From Mucilaginibacter hurinus (GTDB lineage Bacteria; Bacteroidota; Bacteroidia; Sphingobacteriales; Sphingobacteriaceae), in the NCBI RefSeq assembly GCF_003324525.1, contig NZ_QGDC01000008.1:124001-188000 (forward strand): a stretch of 64,000 nt of DNA, written 5' to 3'. Below, one piece after another: positions 8,257 through 16,804 of this stretch. Both the position numbers and the translations under genes were made by a program. Within the stretch, counting starts at the first letter, position 1, and each line of letters opens with the position of its first letter. The notes beneath the pieces are model-generated. The model was not told the origin of the DNA and ran no database searches. It worked only from the letters and a program-made list of their open reading frames with translations.

Positions 8257-10215
8257 TTAGTTAGCTTCTTCTTCAGATTTTTTAGTGCCTTTTTTTGCCT
8301 TACTTTCAGCACCTTCCATTTGTTCTTTCAACTGTGCAAGAACACTCAGGTCGCCCAAAGTTGATTTTTCAACCGAATCTTTCACCTTTTTAACTGCGTT
8401 GCTTGCAGATTTGGCTTCTTTTTTACGGTTTTCAAAATCCTGTACCCTTGCTTCGGCACGTTGCTCTTCCCAAATACGTGAGTGAGAAATTACGATACGT
8501 TTGTTGTCTTTACCAAACTCGATGATTTTGAATTCGGCAGTTTCTTCAGCTTTTACGCTGGTACCGTCTTCTTTAACCAGGTGCTTAGTTGGCGCGAACC
8601 CTTCAACACCGTAAGGTAATGCAACAATAGCGCCTTTATCAGTTACCTTTAATACAGTACCTTCATGTATTGAATCAATAGTGAAGATGGTTTCAAAGGT
8701 ATCCCATGGATTTTCTTCCAGTTGTTTGTGACCTAAGCTAAGCTTACGGTTATCAACATCAAGTTCTAAAACAACCACATCCAGTTTCTCGCCCACTTTA
8801 GTGAACTCGTTAGGGTGATTTACTTTTTTAGACCATGAAAGATCAGAGATATGGATCAAGCCGTCAATACCGTCTTCCAGTTCAACAAACACACCAAAGT
8901 TGGTCATGTTTTTAACTGTAGCTACGTGTTGTGTACCAACAGCGTAACGGTCAGCGGCATTTTGCCATGGATCAGGCGTCAATTGCTTAATGCCTAATGA
9001 CATTTTGCGCTCTTCGCGATCTAAAGTTAATACTTGTGCTTCTATCTCGTCGCCAACTTTAAGGAATTCCTGAGGATTACGCAGGTTTTGTGACCATGAC
9101 ATTTCTGACACGTGGATTAAACCTTCAACACCCGGAGTGATTTCAAGGAATGCGCCATAGTCGGCAACGGTAACAATTTTACCTTTTACCTGCGAACCTA
9201 TCTGGATAGCTTCGTCAAGGTTTTGCCAAGGATGCGGGGTTAATTGTTTTAAACCAAGGGCAATACGTTTTTTCTCGTCATCAAAGTCAAGTACCACCAC
9301 GTTGATCTTCTGATCAAGCGCCAATACTTCACGCGGATGCTCGATACGGCCCCATGATATATCGGTAATGTGCAGTAAGCCGTCAACGCCACCCAAATCG
9401 ATGAATACACCAAAGTCGGTAATGTTTTTAACGGTACCTTCCAATACCTGGCCTTTTTCAAGGCGTGCAACAATTTCTGTTTTTTGGTTTTCCAAATCGT
9501 CTTCGATAAGCACTTTGTGCGATACCACAACGTTTTTAAACTCGTGGTTTATCTTAACTACTTTGAATTCCATTGTTTTACCTACGTACACATCGTAATC
9601 GCGAATTGGCTTGATATCGATTTGTGAACCAGGTAAGAAGGCTTCAACGCCCATAATATCAACAATTAAACCACCTTTAGTACGGCTCTTAACAAAACCG
9701 GTGATTATCTCGTCGTTATCTAAAGCCGAATTAATACGCTCCCATGATTGCTGGGTTTTTGCGCGCTTGCGTGATAATACTAACTGACCGTTAGCATCTT
9801 CCTGCGACTCGACAAAAACTTCAACTTTGTCGCCAACTTTCAGGTCAGGCGTGTCGCGGAACTCAGAAACTGATACCAAACCGTCAGATTTAAAACCAAC
9901 GTTTAATACCACATCTTTGCTGTTTACATTAACAACGGTACCGGTAATAATTTCGCCTTTAGTGATTGAACTAAAAGTTCCATCATACAATTTTTCTAAA
10001 GCTTCACGGTCGCTGTCGCTGTAGTTACCAAATTTTTTATCATCAGCATCCCAATCAAAATCTTCGCTCGGGGTTGATAATTGTGATTTGATGTCTTCAA
10101 TAGAGATTGAATCAGCTTCTGATTCAATAGTTTCCTTTTCTGCCGCGGCCTTAACTGTATCCAGTTCGGCTTCTTTGGCTTTTAATTCTTTTTCTGCTTC
10201 TTGTTTTTTTGCCAT
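8257..10215 (-). CDS. rpsA: 30S ribosomal protein S1
   Basis: This mRNA-binding ribosomal protein has 652 residues. An acidic/Lys-rich N-terminal extension (about 90 residues) is followed by six S1 (OB-fold) repeats. The central repeats are most regular, for example VKNITDFGVFIDLGGVDGLL and VKNMTNFGVFVELEDGIDGL, each followed by a xHxSDxSW-type segment and a PxEx(V/F) linker. A Lys/Glu-rich tail ends the protein. The gene stands alone, with its own promoter-like sequence upstream and a terminator downstream. AAAGGAGA at 10227-10234 (minus strand) sits 11 bases before the ATG, an unusually good Shine-Dalgarno match for this phylum. Confidence 0.97.
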   Translation of the reverse strand: MAKKQEAEKELKAKEAELDTVKAAAEKETIESEADSISIEDIKSQLSTPSEDFDWDADDKKFGNYSDSDREALEKLYDGTFSSITKGEIITGTVVNVNSKDVVLNVGFKSDGLVSVSEFRDTPDLKVGDKVEVFVESQEDANGQLVLSRKRAKTQQSWERINSALDNDEIITGFVKSRTKGGLIVDIMGVEAFLPGSQIDIKPIRDYDVYVGKTMEFKVVKINHEFKNVVVSHKVLIEDDLENQKTEIVARLEKGQVLEGTVKNITDFGVFIDLGGVDGLLHITDISWGRIEHPREVLALDQKINVVVLDFDDEKKRIALGLKQLTPHPWQNLDEAIQIGSQVKGKIVTVADYGAFLEITPGVEGLIHVSEMSWSQNLRNPQEFLKVGDEIEAQVLTLDREERKMSLGIKQLTPDPWQNAADRYAVGTQHVATVKNMTNFGVFVELEDGIDGLIHISDLSWSKKVNHPNEFTKVGEKLDVVVLELDVDNRKLSLGHKQLEENPWDTFETIFTIDSIHEGTVLKVTDKGAIVALPYGVEGFAPTKHLVKEDGTSVKAEETAEFKIIEFGKDNKRIVISHSRIWEEQRAEARVQDFENRKKEAKSASNAVKKVKDSVEKSTLGDLSVLAQLKEQMEGAESKAKKGTKKSEEEAN

Positions 10216-10256
10216 TAAATAAATTTTCTCCTTTAACCCAACATTAATTGGGACTG

Positions 10257-10286
10257 CAAAGGTACGGATATAATTTAAGTAGCAAA
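10257..10286 (-). promoter_or_regulatory. Putative rpsA promoter (Bacteroidetes type)
   Basis: On the minus strand TACCTTTG (10264-10257) matches the -7 consensus TAnnTTTG. TTTG (10286-10283) lies 18 bases upstream as a -33 element. The implied leader of about 35-40 bases contains a small hairpin with CCCAA/TTGGG arms near 10237-10252. Confidence 0.55.
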
Positions 10287-10457
10287 AAAATTGTGAATGT
10301 TAATTGCTGATTTTGAATGTTTTTTGTATATTTTACCCGCTCGCTGCTCTTTTGAAGCTGACAAAGTGGGTAAACAAGTGTTTTATAGGGAATGATTCCG
10401 CCTCTATTACACCCGCGTATATCAATGCGTCAAAAAAATTGAACCTTTGACTACAAA

Positions 10458-11126
10458 CTAATTTGACAATTTGGATTCAATTTCATTAAAGACCGTCATA
10501 AAATCAGGCAATACCATCCCACGATAAGCGAGCAAAACCTCATCCATGGCAACCTCCTGCACAGGGCTGAAAGGATTTTTCCAAACGCGCATGCAAATAC
10601 GTTTAAGCGCATAAGCTATCTGTTGGGTTTCAGTATAAGTATGCAAATACCGCTCCTCCTTAAATACTTCAAAGAAATTGAAAAATACTTCCGGTTCTTT
10701 CATGCCGCTAAACTCTAAAAACTCACGTATCACTATCTCATCGCATGAACTTAGGTGGCTATAAAAGCTATCAGCCGTTAACTTGTTTGTGGTTAACAGT
10801 AAATTGTCTAATATCAATTCGATAGCGATATGACCTAAAAAGAACGGCTTAACGGGCGAACCCTGAATAACGGGCAATAAATGAAGCTTTAAATTATGTG
10901 AGTGTTTCAGGAAAAACTCAGAGGAATGGAAGTAACGATCAACCTCCAGGTGCTTTTTCCAACCTTCAATGATGCTATTAACAGCACCATTGGTATGGAT
11001 TAATTTTTCAGGATGAAGTACCAGGTTTTTATCAGCATTCTTTAACAGATCAGGCAGTACTGTGCCTAACACAAAATAACAATTTGTGGTGTCGCGGTCA
11101 AAGTAATAGTGCGAAAGGAAATTCAT
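10458..11126 (-). CDS. Acyl carrier protein phosphodiesterase-like protein (DUF479)
   Basis: This 222-residue protein opens MNFLSHYYFD and GTVLPDLLKN. These correspond to the N-terminal NFLAH...GN(F/x)xxD pattern of the AcpH/DUF479 family, an HD-like fold. AcpH removes the 4'-phosphopantetheine arm from acyl carrier protein in enterobacteria. The C-terminal half also fits in length (an IRxFxxFxG-like segment at IREFLEFSGM). The family match is recognisable but divergent, and enzyme activity in this lineage is inference. The gene is divergent from tyrS. Confidence 0.65.
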   Translation of the reverse strand: MNFLSHYYFDRDTTNCYFVLGTVLPDLLKNADKNLVLHPEKLIHTNGAVNSIIEGWKKHLEVDRYFHSSEFFLKHSHNLKLHLLPVIQGSPVKPFFLGHIAIELILDNLLLTTNKLTADSFYSHLSSCDEIVIREFLEFSGMKEPEVFFNFFEVFKEERYLHTYTETQQIAYALKRICMRVWKNPFSPVQEVAMDEVLLAYRGMVLPDFMTVFNEIESKLSN

Positions 11127-11223
11127 ACATGCTCACTCAACAAAACAATCAATCACAATCTACATAAAAAATATACGAATTTGAAACGGTTGTACTAAAA
11201 AAATAGATTTTATCTTATTATTT

Positions 11224-11231
11224 TATCTTTG
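11224..11231 (+). promoter_or_regulatory. Putative -7 promoter element of tyrS
   Basis: TATCTTTG matches the Bacteroidetes -7 consensus TAnnTTTG and lies 19 bases before the tyrS ATG. No convincing -33 element was placed. Confidence 0.45.
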
Positions 11232-11250
11232 CAGCCTTAATATTTATACA

Positions 11251-12531
11251 ATGAATTTTGTTGAAGAATTACGCTGGCGGGGCATGCTGCATGACATTAT
11301 GCCCGGAACGGAAGAACTATTGAATAAAGGTATGACAGCAGGCTACATTGGGTTTGACCCTACGGCAGACTCGCTGCATGTTGGCCACCTTACCCAAATC
11401 ATGACGCTAACACATTTCCAGCGTGCGGGCCACAAACCATTTGCGTTAGTTGGCGGCGCAACCGGTATGATAGGCGATCCCAGTTTTAAAAGCCATGAGC
11501 GTAATTTACTCGATGAAAACACCCTGCAAAAAAATGTAGCAGGCATAAAGGCTCAATTAGAAAACTTTCTTGATTTCACCGGCGCTAACAGCGCGGTAAT
11601 GGTTAATAATTACGACTGGTTTAAAAATTTTGGGTTTTTGGAGTTTATACGGGATGTAGGAAAGCATATCACTGTAAACTATATGATGTCAAAAGATTCT
11701 GTAAAAAAACGGCTGGAGGATGGTTCCGGTTTATCATTTACGGAGTTTTCATATCAACTTTTGCAGGGTTATGATTTTTATCATTTATGGAAAAATGAGA
11801 ATTGTGCATTACAAATGGGGGGTAGCGACCAATGGGGTAATATTGTAACCGGTACAGAGTTTATACGCCGTAAAGATGGCGGCGAAGCCTTTGCGCTTAC
11901 CACCCAACTGATAAAGAAAGCTGACGGCACTAAATTTGGTAAAACCGAAAGCGGCGCGGTATGGCTTGACCCGAAACGCACTACGCCCTACCAGTTTTAC
12001 CAATTTTGGCTTAACACTACAGATGTAGATGCAAAAAGCTATATACGCATATTTACATTTTTAGATAAAGCGGCCATAGAGGCTTTAGAAACCGAACAGG
12101 ACGCCGCGCCACATCAACGCGCGATACAAAAAGCGTTGGCGAAGGACATCACTATACGGGTACATGGCGAAGCAGCTTACCAAAAAGCAGTTAAATCATC
12201 TGAATTTTTGTTTGGTAATGTGGGTATCGAATTTTTAAACGAGTTAAATGATACTGAAGTACTTGGCCTGTTTGAAGGTGTACCCAATTTTATGATTAGC
12301 CGTAACGACCTGGAAAATCGCATTAACGCAGTTGACCTGTTAGCTGGTTATACTGCAGTATTTCCATCAAAAGGCGAAGCTAAGAAGATGATACAGGGCG
12401 GAGGCGTAGCCATTAATAAGACCAAGGTAGGCACAGCTGAAGATTTTTTTAATACTGACCATCTGATTAATAATAAATACCTGGTAGCGCAAAAAGGCAA
12501 GAAAAATTATTTTTTGATTATAGCTGAGTAA
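11251..12531 (+). CDS. tyrS: Tyrosine--tRNA ligase
   Basis: This class I aminoacyl-tRNA synthetase charges tRNA-Tyr. Its 426 residues match bacterial TyrRS. The HIGH-type motif is HVGHL at residues 43-47. The tyrosine-recognition segments [19 protein letters not shown] and [11 protein letters not shown] are present, as is the KMSKS-type loop KFGKTESG. The C-terminal S4-like RNA-binding domain follows from about residue 360 ([17 protein letters not shown]). It is a single gene with a -7 promoter element upstream and a strong terminator just downstream. Confidence 0.98.
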   Translation: MNFVEELRWRGMLHDIMPGTEELLNKGMTAGYIGFDPTADSLHVGHLTQIMTLTHFQRAGHKPFALVGGATGMIGDPSFKSHERNLLDENTLQKNVAGIKAQLENFLDFTGANSAVMVNNYDWFKNFGFLEFIRDVGKHITVNYMMSKDSVKKRLEDGSGLSFTEFSYQLLQGYDFYHLWKNENCALQMGGSDQWGNIVTGTEFIRRKDGGEAFALTTQLIKKADGTKFGKTESGAVWLDPKRTTPYQFYQFWLNTTDVDAKSYIRIFTFLDKAAIEALETEQDAAPHQRAIQKALAKDITIRVHGEAAYQKAVKSSEFLFGNVGIEFLNELNDTEVLGLFEGVPNFMISRNDLENRINAVDLLAGYTAVFPSKGEAKKMIQGGGVAINKTKVGTAEDFFNTDHLINNKYLVAQKGKKNYFLIIAE

Positions 12532-12552
12532 GACGAAGTAGCCCACAGCCAC

Positions 12553-12585
12553 AAAAAAAAGCTTCTTTATAAGAAGCTTTTTTTT
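12553..12585 (+). terminator. Terminator after tyrS
   Basis: Fifteen-base perfect arms around AAGCTTCTT/AAGAAGCTT are separated by a 3-base loop and flanked by an A8 tract and a T8 tract. This would work in either direction, and the nearest stop codon is that of tyrS, 20 bases upstream. Confidence 0.9.
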
Positions 12586-12606
12586 GTGAAAATAAATGGA
12601 ATAAGA

Positions 12607-12638
12607 TTTGCTGAACCGACAAAAGGTAAATATATTTG
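12607..12638 (+). promoter_or_regulatory. Promoter of the Xre/RES toxin-antitoxin pair
   Basis: TTTG at 12607-12610 and TATATTTG at 12631-12638 match the Bacteroidetes -33 and -7 elements with 20 bases between them. Transcription would begin near 12645. This supports translation from the ATG at 12656 rather than from ATGs further upstream. Confidence 0.7.
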
Positions 12639-12655
12639 CATTAATGTCAGTGAAG

Positions 12656-13123
12656 ATGAAAAAAACTACCAAAAATGAAATTGCTGAGCCCATGGTTGCT
12701 TATGTACCTGCGGTTACGTCTTTTTACAGCTTGCTGGGCGGAAATAAGTTTGCCAGTGATTTTGATATTATCAATATGGCAAGGCAAGGGTTTCCAAAAC
12801 ATACGCTTTTGTTACTGGCAAAAAAAATATCACTTACCTTACAGGAATTAGCCGATATCCTGCATATTTCTGAACGTACTTTACAGCGTTACGCTGATAA
12901 TGCCGTTATCAAAAAGGAATACGCCGAGAAGGCGGTTGAACTGGCACGCCTTTACACACGCGGCGAAGAAGTTTTTGGCTCAATGGAAAAATTTAAGCTC
13001 TGGATGAAAAATCCAAACTATGTGTTTAAAGGTGAAACTCCTGTATCGCTGCTTGATACTTCTGCGGGCTTTGATGTTGTTTTTAAAGAATTAGGGCGTA
13101 TTGAGCATGGTATCTTTGCTTAA
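12656..13123 (+). CDS. Type II antitoxin, Xre/MbcA/ParS family (DUF2384)
   Basis: This antitoxin should pair with the RES toxin that follows. From the ATG at 12656 it has 155 residues. The N-terminal half has a Xre-like helix-turn-helix (LTLQELADILHISERTLQRY). The C-terminal part fits the MbcA/ParS toxin-binding domain: ARLYTRGEEVFGSMEKFKLW, then NPNYVFKGETPVSLLDT, then the FDVVFKELGRIEHGIFA tail. ATGs at 12644 and earlier lie at or before the predicted transcript start. Its stop codon directly abuts the toxin ATG (TAAATG), indicating translational coupling. Antitoxins of this class usually repress their own promoter. Confidence 0.9.
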   Translation: MKKTTKNEIAEPMVAYVPAVTSFYSLLGGNKFASDFDIINMARQGFPKHTLLLLAKKISLTLQELADILHISERTLQRYADNAVIKKEYAEKAVELARLYTRGEEVFGSMEKFKLWMKNPNYVFKGETPVSLLDTSAGFDVVFKELGRIEHGIFA

Positions 13124-13585
13124 ATGATAGTTTACCGTATTACCAACTGCGAATATGCCGGCGATTTAAGCGGCATGGGCGCACGGCTGTTTGGCGGACG
13201 TTGGAACAGCGAGGGCCGCAGTATGCTTTATACCGCTTCATCCCGATCATTGGCCGTACTTGAAATTTTAGTGCATTTGCCGCCTCTGATGATACCCGAT
13301 AATTACTGCGCCGTTGAAATTGAGATACCTGATAATAACATTAAAACTTTAAACATTGCCAACTTATCCCCGGGTTGGCAAGACGTGGCCGCTACTGATG
13401 AAACCAGGAAAACAGGTGATAAATTCATCAATGAAAGAAAACAACTCGTTATGCGGGTACCGTCAGCCATTGTGCCGGCTGAGTTTAATTACCTGATTAA
13501 CCCGCGGCACCAGGATATTGATAAGGTAAAGATAGTCAGCCGCTCCCCTTTTAGCTTTGATGAACGCCTGTTTTTTAAAAGATAA
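13124..13585 (+). CDS. RES-domain toxin (NAD+-degrading family)
   Basis: This 153-residue protein covers the whole RES domain. The conserved Arg-rich segment GMGARLFGGRWNSEG near residues 19-33, the tyrosine in SMLYTASSRSLAVLEILVH, and the late serine region are all present. Characterised RES toxins have an ADP-ribosyltransferase-like fold and deplete NAD+. The antitoxin lies directly upstream with no spacer, so the two form a standard Xre-RES operon. No truncation is visible. Confidence 0.92.
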   Translation: MIVYRITNCEYAGDLSGMGARLFGGRWNSEGRSMLYTASSRSLAVLEILVHLPPLMIPDNYCAVEIEIPDNNIKTLNIANLSPGWQDVAATDETRKTGDKFINERKQLVMRVPSAIVPAEFNYLINPRHQDIDKVKIVSRSPFSFDERLFFKR

Positions 13586-13654
13586 TTTATACTGATTGGC
13601 CATTACAACGCGGTACTATCCATCTAGCTAATTTCATAAATACCGGCAATAAAA

Positions 13655-14287
13655 TTACAACTCGCTTAGCAACTCCAATTTTTTCTGGTTGTACTCTTCC
13701 TGCGATATCAAGCTGTTATCAAACAACATCTTTAATTTCTTTAATTTTTCGGTGAGCTCGTCCGGCTTTGGTTGTTCCTCTTTTACAACCAGCGGCTCAG
13801 AGACAGGCGCTGCTTGGGGCGTCGGTACAGGGGAAGGATTGTCTATAAGCACCGAACCTGACGCTGCACGTTTCTCCTCCAGTTCACGCAGGCGGCGCGC
13901 CTCACGTTCAGCTTCTTTACGCTCCTGGGCATATTGGTAAAGTTTTCTGGCCTGCACTTTAGGCAAATAGTCTACACCCATTTCGGCGCCATTGGTAGTT
14001 TTAACCGTGAAAACTGCCCCTATTATTTCTTCTTTAGTATGCACATCAAGTATGTCCTTCCAAACAAAATCAATAAATTTTATAGAAAGGCCCAGGTTTG
14101 CCGGCGTAAAAAACAGCACACGCTTATTGGTGAGGGCCACACAATCCGGAAACAAGTTTACCAAAGGCTTTTTTTGCACGGCAATGTATAATACCTCTTC
14201 ACCAGTGGTTAATAGGTCAACCAGGCGGGTATAAACTTTTTCAACTGAAGCGGCATCCTGCTGGTCGGCCAAAAATTGATCTATCAT
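13655..14287 (-). CDS. Bacterial PH-domain protein with C-terminal SHOCT domain
   Basis: This is a 210-residue cytoplasmic protein from the ATG at 14287 (one at 14296 is also possible). Residues about 25-120 resemble a bacterial PH-like domain (EEVLYIAVQKKPLV, CVALTNKRVLFFT). A charged coiled-coil stretch and a Pro-rich linker follow. The last 35 residues form a SHOCT motif (KLKKLKMLFDNSLISQEEYN). Such proteins are probably oligomerisation or membrane-adaptor modules; no specific role can be given. Confidence 0.8.
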   Translation of the reverse strand: MIDQFLADQQDAASVEKVYTRLVDLLTTGEEVLYIAVQKKPLVNLFPDCVALTNKRVLFFTPANLGLSIKFIDFVWKDILDVHTKEEIIGAVFTVKTTNGAEMGVDYLPKVQARKLYQYAQERKEAEREARRLRELEEKRAASGSVLIDNPSPVPTPQAAPVSEPLVVKEEQPKPDELTEKLKKLKMLFDNSLISQEEYNQKKLELLSEL

Positions 14288-14348
14288 ATATGTCAAGCGT
14301 TTATGCTGTAACGCAAAAATAGTAATTATCTGATAGTTGCAGCCAAGT

Positions 14349-15335
14349 TTAGGCTATCAGCAAATTGCAACCACGAATGTCGGCATTGTCAAAACGTCCC
14401 AGCACTTCAAATGTGCTATCAGCATACACACGCCCAAGGTCCTGAGTGGCTATAAATGAGCATGAATTGATATTTGCGAGATCAATGATATTGATGCCTC
14501 CTGTTTTTTCAGTAGTCAGAATGGTAAACGGATCGTTAGTATCCCTGGTAATAATTCTCATCCAGGGTGGACAATTAAAAATGCCAACGCCTTTGGAGTA
14601 AGCTTGTGATAAAAGTTCTGTCATTCCGTATTCTGAATGAATTGAATTAACTCCGAACCCTTTAGCAAGCGTTTGATGTAATTCCTCCCGTATCATTTCC
14701 TTACGTCTACCTTTCATTCCACCGGTTTCCATAACTACAAGTTCGGGATAATCAAGTTGATATAGCTCCGCAAAATTAACCAGGGCAAATGTTACGCCCA
14801 ACAAAAGCGTGGGCTTTTTCAGCTCCTGTTGTATTTTCAACTGGTGGTAAAGCTCGGCATGATTATATAAATAGAAACCACTGTTTGGATTACCTGAGTT
14901 TTTGATAAGATCGTTTGCCATATAAACTAACGAAGAGCCATTCCGTTCAAGGTATGACGGCAGTAATGCCAATATCGTGTAATCCTTTATATCACCATAA
15001 AACAAACTAAAAGCCTTACGGAAACTATCTGTATACCAGCTAACATCTGTTACGTGGTGGCGGCTGGTAACGGCCCCGGTAGTGCCAGAACTTGTAAACG
15101 TAATTTCGATATCATCGTGCGAGGTAACAACAGCATGCGACTTGAAAAATTCGATAGGTAAAAAAGGTATATCATTAATAGTACCTATGGAGGTAGGGTC
15201 AATTCTTAAGCCCTTAAGAAATTCTTTGTATACAGCGCAATGTTCGGCCTGATAGTAAAAAACCTGTAGCGCAGCAGTAATAAATTCATCCTGTGAACTT
15301 ATAGACAAAATTTGCTGTTTATCGGGTTTATTCAT
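14349..15335 (-). CDS. LuxE-like acyl-protein synthetase
   Basis: This 328-residue adenylate-forming enzyme resembles the acyl-protein synthetase/LuxE family. The phosphate-binding motif ITFTSSGTTGAVTSRH fits the TSGTTG signature of ANL-related enzymes. The later segments METGGMKGRR and HSEYGMTELLSQAYS also match. LuxE activates fatty acids for reduction in bioluminescence, but no luxCDAB genes are nearby, so the physiological acyl acceptor is unknown. Members in Bacteroidetes can be associated with surface-polysaccharide or lipid loci; nothing here confirms that. Confidence 0.8.
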   Translation of the reverse strand: MNKPDKQQILSISSQDEFITAALQVFYYQAEHCAVYKEFLKGLRIDPTSIGTINDIPFLPIEFFKSHAVVTSHDDIEITFTSSGTTGAVTSRHHVTDVSWYTDSFRKAFSLFYGDIKDYTILALLPSYLERNGSSLVYMANDLIKNSGNPNSGFYLYNHAELYHQLKIQQELKKPTLLLGVTFALVNFAELYQLDYPELVVMETGGMKGRRKEMIREELHQTLAKGFGVNSIHSEYGMTELLSQAYSKGVGIFNCPPWMRIITRDTNDPFTILTTEKTGGINIIDLANINSCSFIATQDLGRVYADSTFEVLGRFDNADIRGCNLLIA

Positions 15336-15489
15336 CCGGGCAAAGATAATAAATGTACAATTGGCACCGAACTGAAAGCATTATGATGACTTTACATAAA
15401 TAATAGAAATTGTAGAAACATCTGCTAAATCTATCGGTTGTAAAACTGAGTGAAAATTTATTAAGTAAAAATTAACACAGCATTTAATC

Positions 15490-16161
15490 ATGAAAACAAT
15501 AAAATTTTGGAAACTTCCGCTTCTTATCAGCGTGTTTTTCATCCTTACCTCAGCTAAACAGGCGGGCAAAGAAACAGAAAGATTAAATAAGTCGGCAGAA
15601 GTACTCACCGAGTTTGGTAATATGAAGGAAAGCATCCCTCAGGAACTCTTACAGAAGTATGAAGGTATTGTGGTGATACCTAACCTGATCAATGCAGGCC
15701 TTGGTATTGGTGGTAAACGCGGCAAGGGTGTGGCTATGGTTAAACTGGCTACCGGCAAGTGGAGCGACCCTGTTTTTATTACACTAACGGGCGGAAGCAT
15801 CGGCTTTCAGATAGGCGTACAATCAGTAGACCTGGTATTGGTATTTAAGAACAAAGGTGTGCTTACTAAAGTAAAGAACGGCGACTTTACCATTGGCGGC
15901 GATATTGCAGCGGCAGCCGGTCCGGTTGGGCGTAGTTCAAGTGCCAGCACCGACCATGCACTTGACGCGGAGATATATTCTTATTCGCGCAGTAAGGGAT
16001 TGTTTGCAGGTATTAGTATAAATGGCTCCAACTTATCAATAGATAAATCATCAAACGCTAATTACTACGGTGCAGATGCAACTTCACAAACCATTTTCGA
16101 TTCGGCTAAAAGTGATAAAGAAGCGGTTAAGAATTTGAAAGCGGCTTTGGCGGCTTTATAG
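15490..16161 (+). CDS. SYLF-domain lipid-binding protein (Ysc84-like), exported
   Basis: This 223-residue protein starts with a hydrophobic leader (residues about 8-24, ending near TSAKQA). It continues with a SYLF/Ysc84 domain: QELLQKYEGIVVIPNLINAG, then GKRGKGVAMV, then a Gly-rich FQIGVQSVDLVLVFKN segment, ending GLFAGISINGSNLSID. SYLF domains bind phosphoinositides in eukaryotes. Bacterial members are probably periplasmic or outer-membrane-associated, but their ligand is not established. A hairpin separates it from the convergent ywbE gene. Confidence 0.88.
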   Translation: MKTIKFWKLPLLISVFFILTSAKQAGKETERLNKSAEVLTEFGNMKESIPQELLQKYEGIVVIPNLINAGLGIGGKRGKGVAMVKLATGKWSDPVFITLTGGSIGFQIGVQSVDLVLVFKNKGVLTKVKNGDFTIGGDIAAAAGPVGRSSSASTDHALDAEIYSYSRSKGLFAGISINGSNLSIDKSSNANYYGADATSQTIFDSAKSDKEAVKNLKAALAAL

Positions 16162-16174
16162 TAGCGACTGCTCG

Positions 16175-16218
16175 CGTCATCATATGTTCGGGATGAGATT
16201 CCCAGGCATATGATGACG
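16175..16218. terminator. Terminator-like hairpin between convergent genes
   Basis: Perfect 12-base arms CGTCATCATATG (16175-16186) and CATATGATGACG (16207-16218) flank a 20-base loop. There is no strong T-tract. The position between two convergent genes suggests transcription termination. Confidence 0.5.
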
Positions 16219-16224
16219 TTACCA

Positions 16225-16422
16225 TTATTCCCCTACTATTTCAACAACCCTTCCAATTTGCCCGTCCTCTAAACGCACTTTTATACCACGTGAGTGGAAA
16301 GCTGAACTGGTTAGCAGGTTTTTAACCACCCCCCTGGTGCGTTTACCGCTACGCTGATCTTTTTTAAGAATGATATCTACCTCGAGTCCGGGGTAAATGT
16401 CACTTCTGTTTTGTCCGTTCAT
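16225..16422 (-). CDS. ywbE: YwbE family protein
   Basis: This 65-residue protein matches the YwbE family along its length: an N-terminal YPGLEVDIILKKDQRSGK, a middle TRGVVKNLLT, and a C-terminal IKVRLEDGQIGRVVEI. It probably has a small beta-barrel fold and is presumed cytoplasmic. The function of YwbE is not established. It is the last gene of a minus-strand run with the SMR pump and argH. Confidence 0.88.
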   Translation of the reverse strand: MNGQNRSDIYPGLEVDIILKKDQRSGKRTRGVVKNLLTSSAFHSRGIKVRLEDGQIGRVVEIVGE

Positions 16423-16469
16423 ATTTTTAATTGATTGGTAGAGACCAACACGCTGAAAGTCAATTTTTA

Positions 16470-16799
16470 TTAATGACTTGACACAAATTTAAGTCCGACA
16501 ATGGAACTTATAAGAGTGGCGATGAAAAACAAACGCCAAAAAGTGGCAGGTTCTCTAAAGAAAACAATTCCTATCAGTACTGTGCCTACAGCACCTATCC
16601 CGGTCCATACGGCATAGGCTGTGCCCAGCGGTAATGTTTGAGTAGCTTTGTATAACAGCACCATGCTTAGAGTAAGAAAGAACAGAAAAGCGCCCATCCA
16701 TGTCCAGTACAACGATCCAACGGCTTCTTTAGCCTTACCTAAACAAGTGGTAAAAGCCACCTCGCACAGGCCGGCGATCACTAAAATAAACCAGTTCAT
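16470..16799 (-). CDS. Small multidrug resistance (SMR) family transporter, SugE/Gdx-like
   Basis: This 109-residue protein has four membrane helices. The essential helix-1 glutamate is present in VIAGLCEVAF (Glu13). The helix-3 signature LPLGTAYAVWTGIGAVGT is closer to the SugE/Gdx (guanidinium exporter) branch than to EmrE. It is probably an inner-membrane proton-coupled dimer. A partner SMR gene is not adjacent, so it would act as a homodimer. It ends close to ywbE and lies 5 bases after argH, which suggests co-transcription. Confidence 0.88.
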   Translation of the reverse strand: MNWFILVIAGLCEVAFTTCLGKAKEAVGSLYWTWMGAFLFFLTLSMVLLYKATQTLPLGTAYAVWTGIGAVGTVLIGIVFFREPATFWRLFFIATLISSIVGLKFVSSH

Positions 16800-16804
16800 A
16801 TCGT

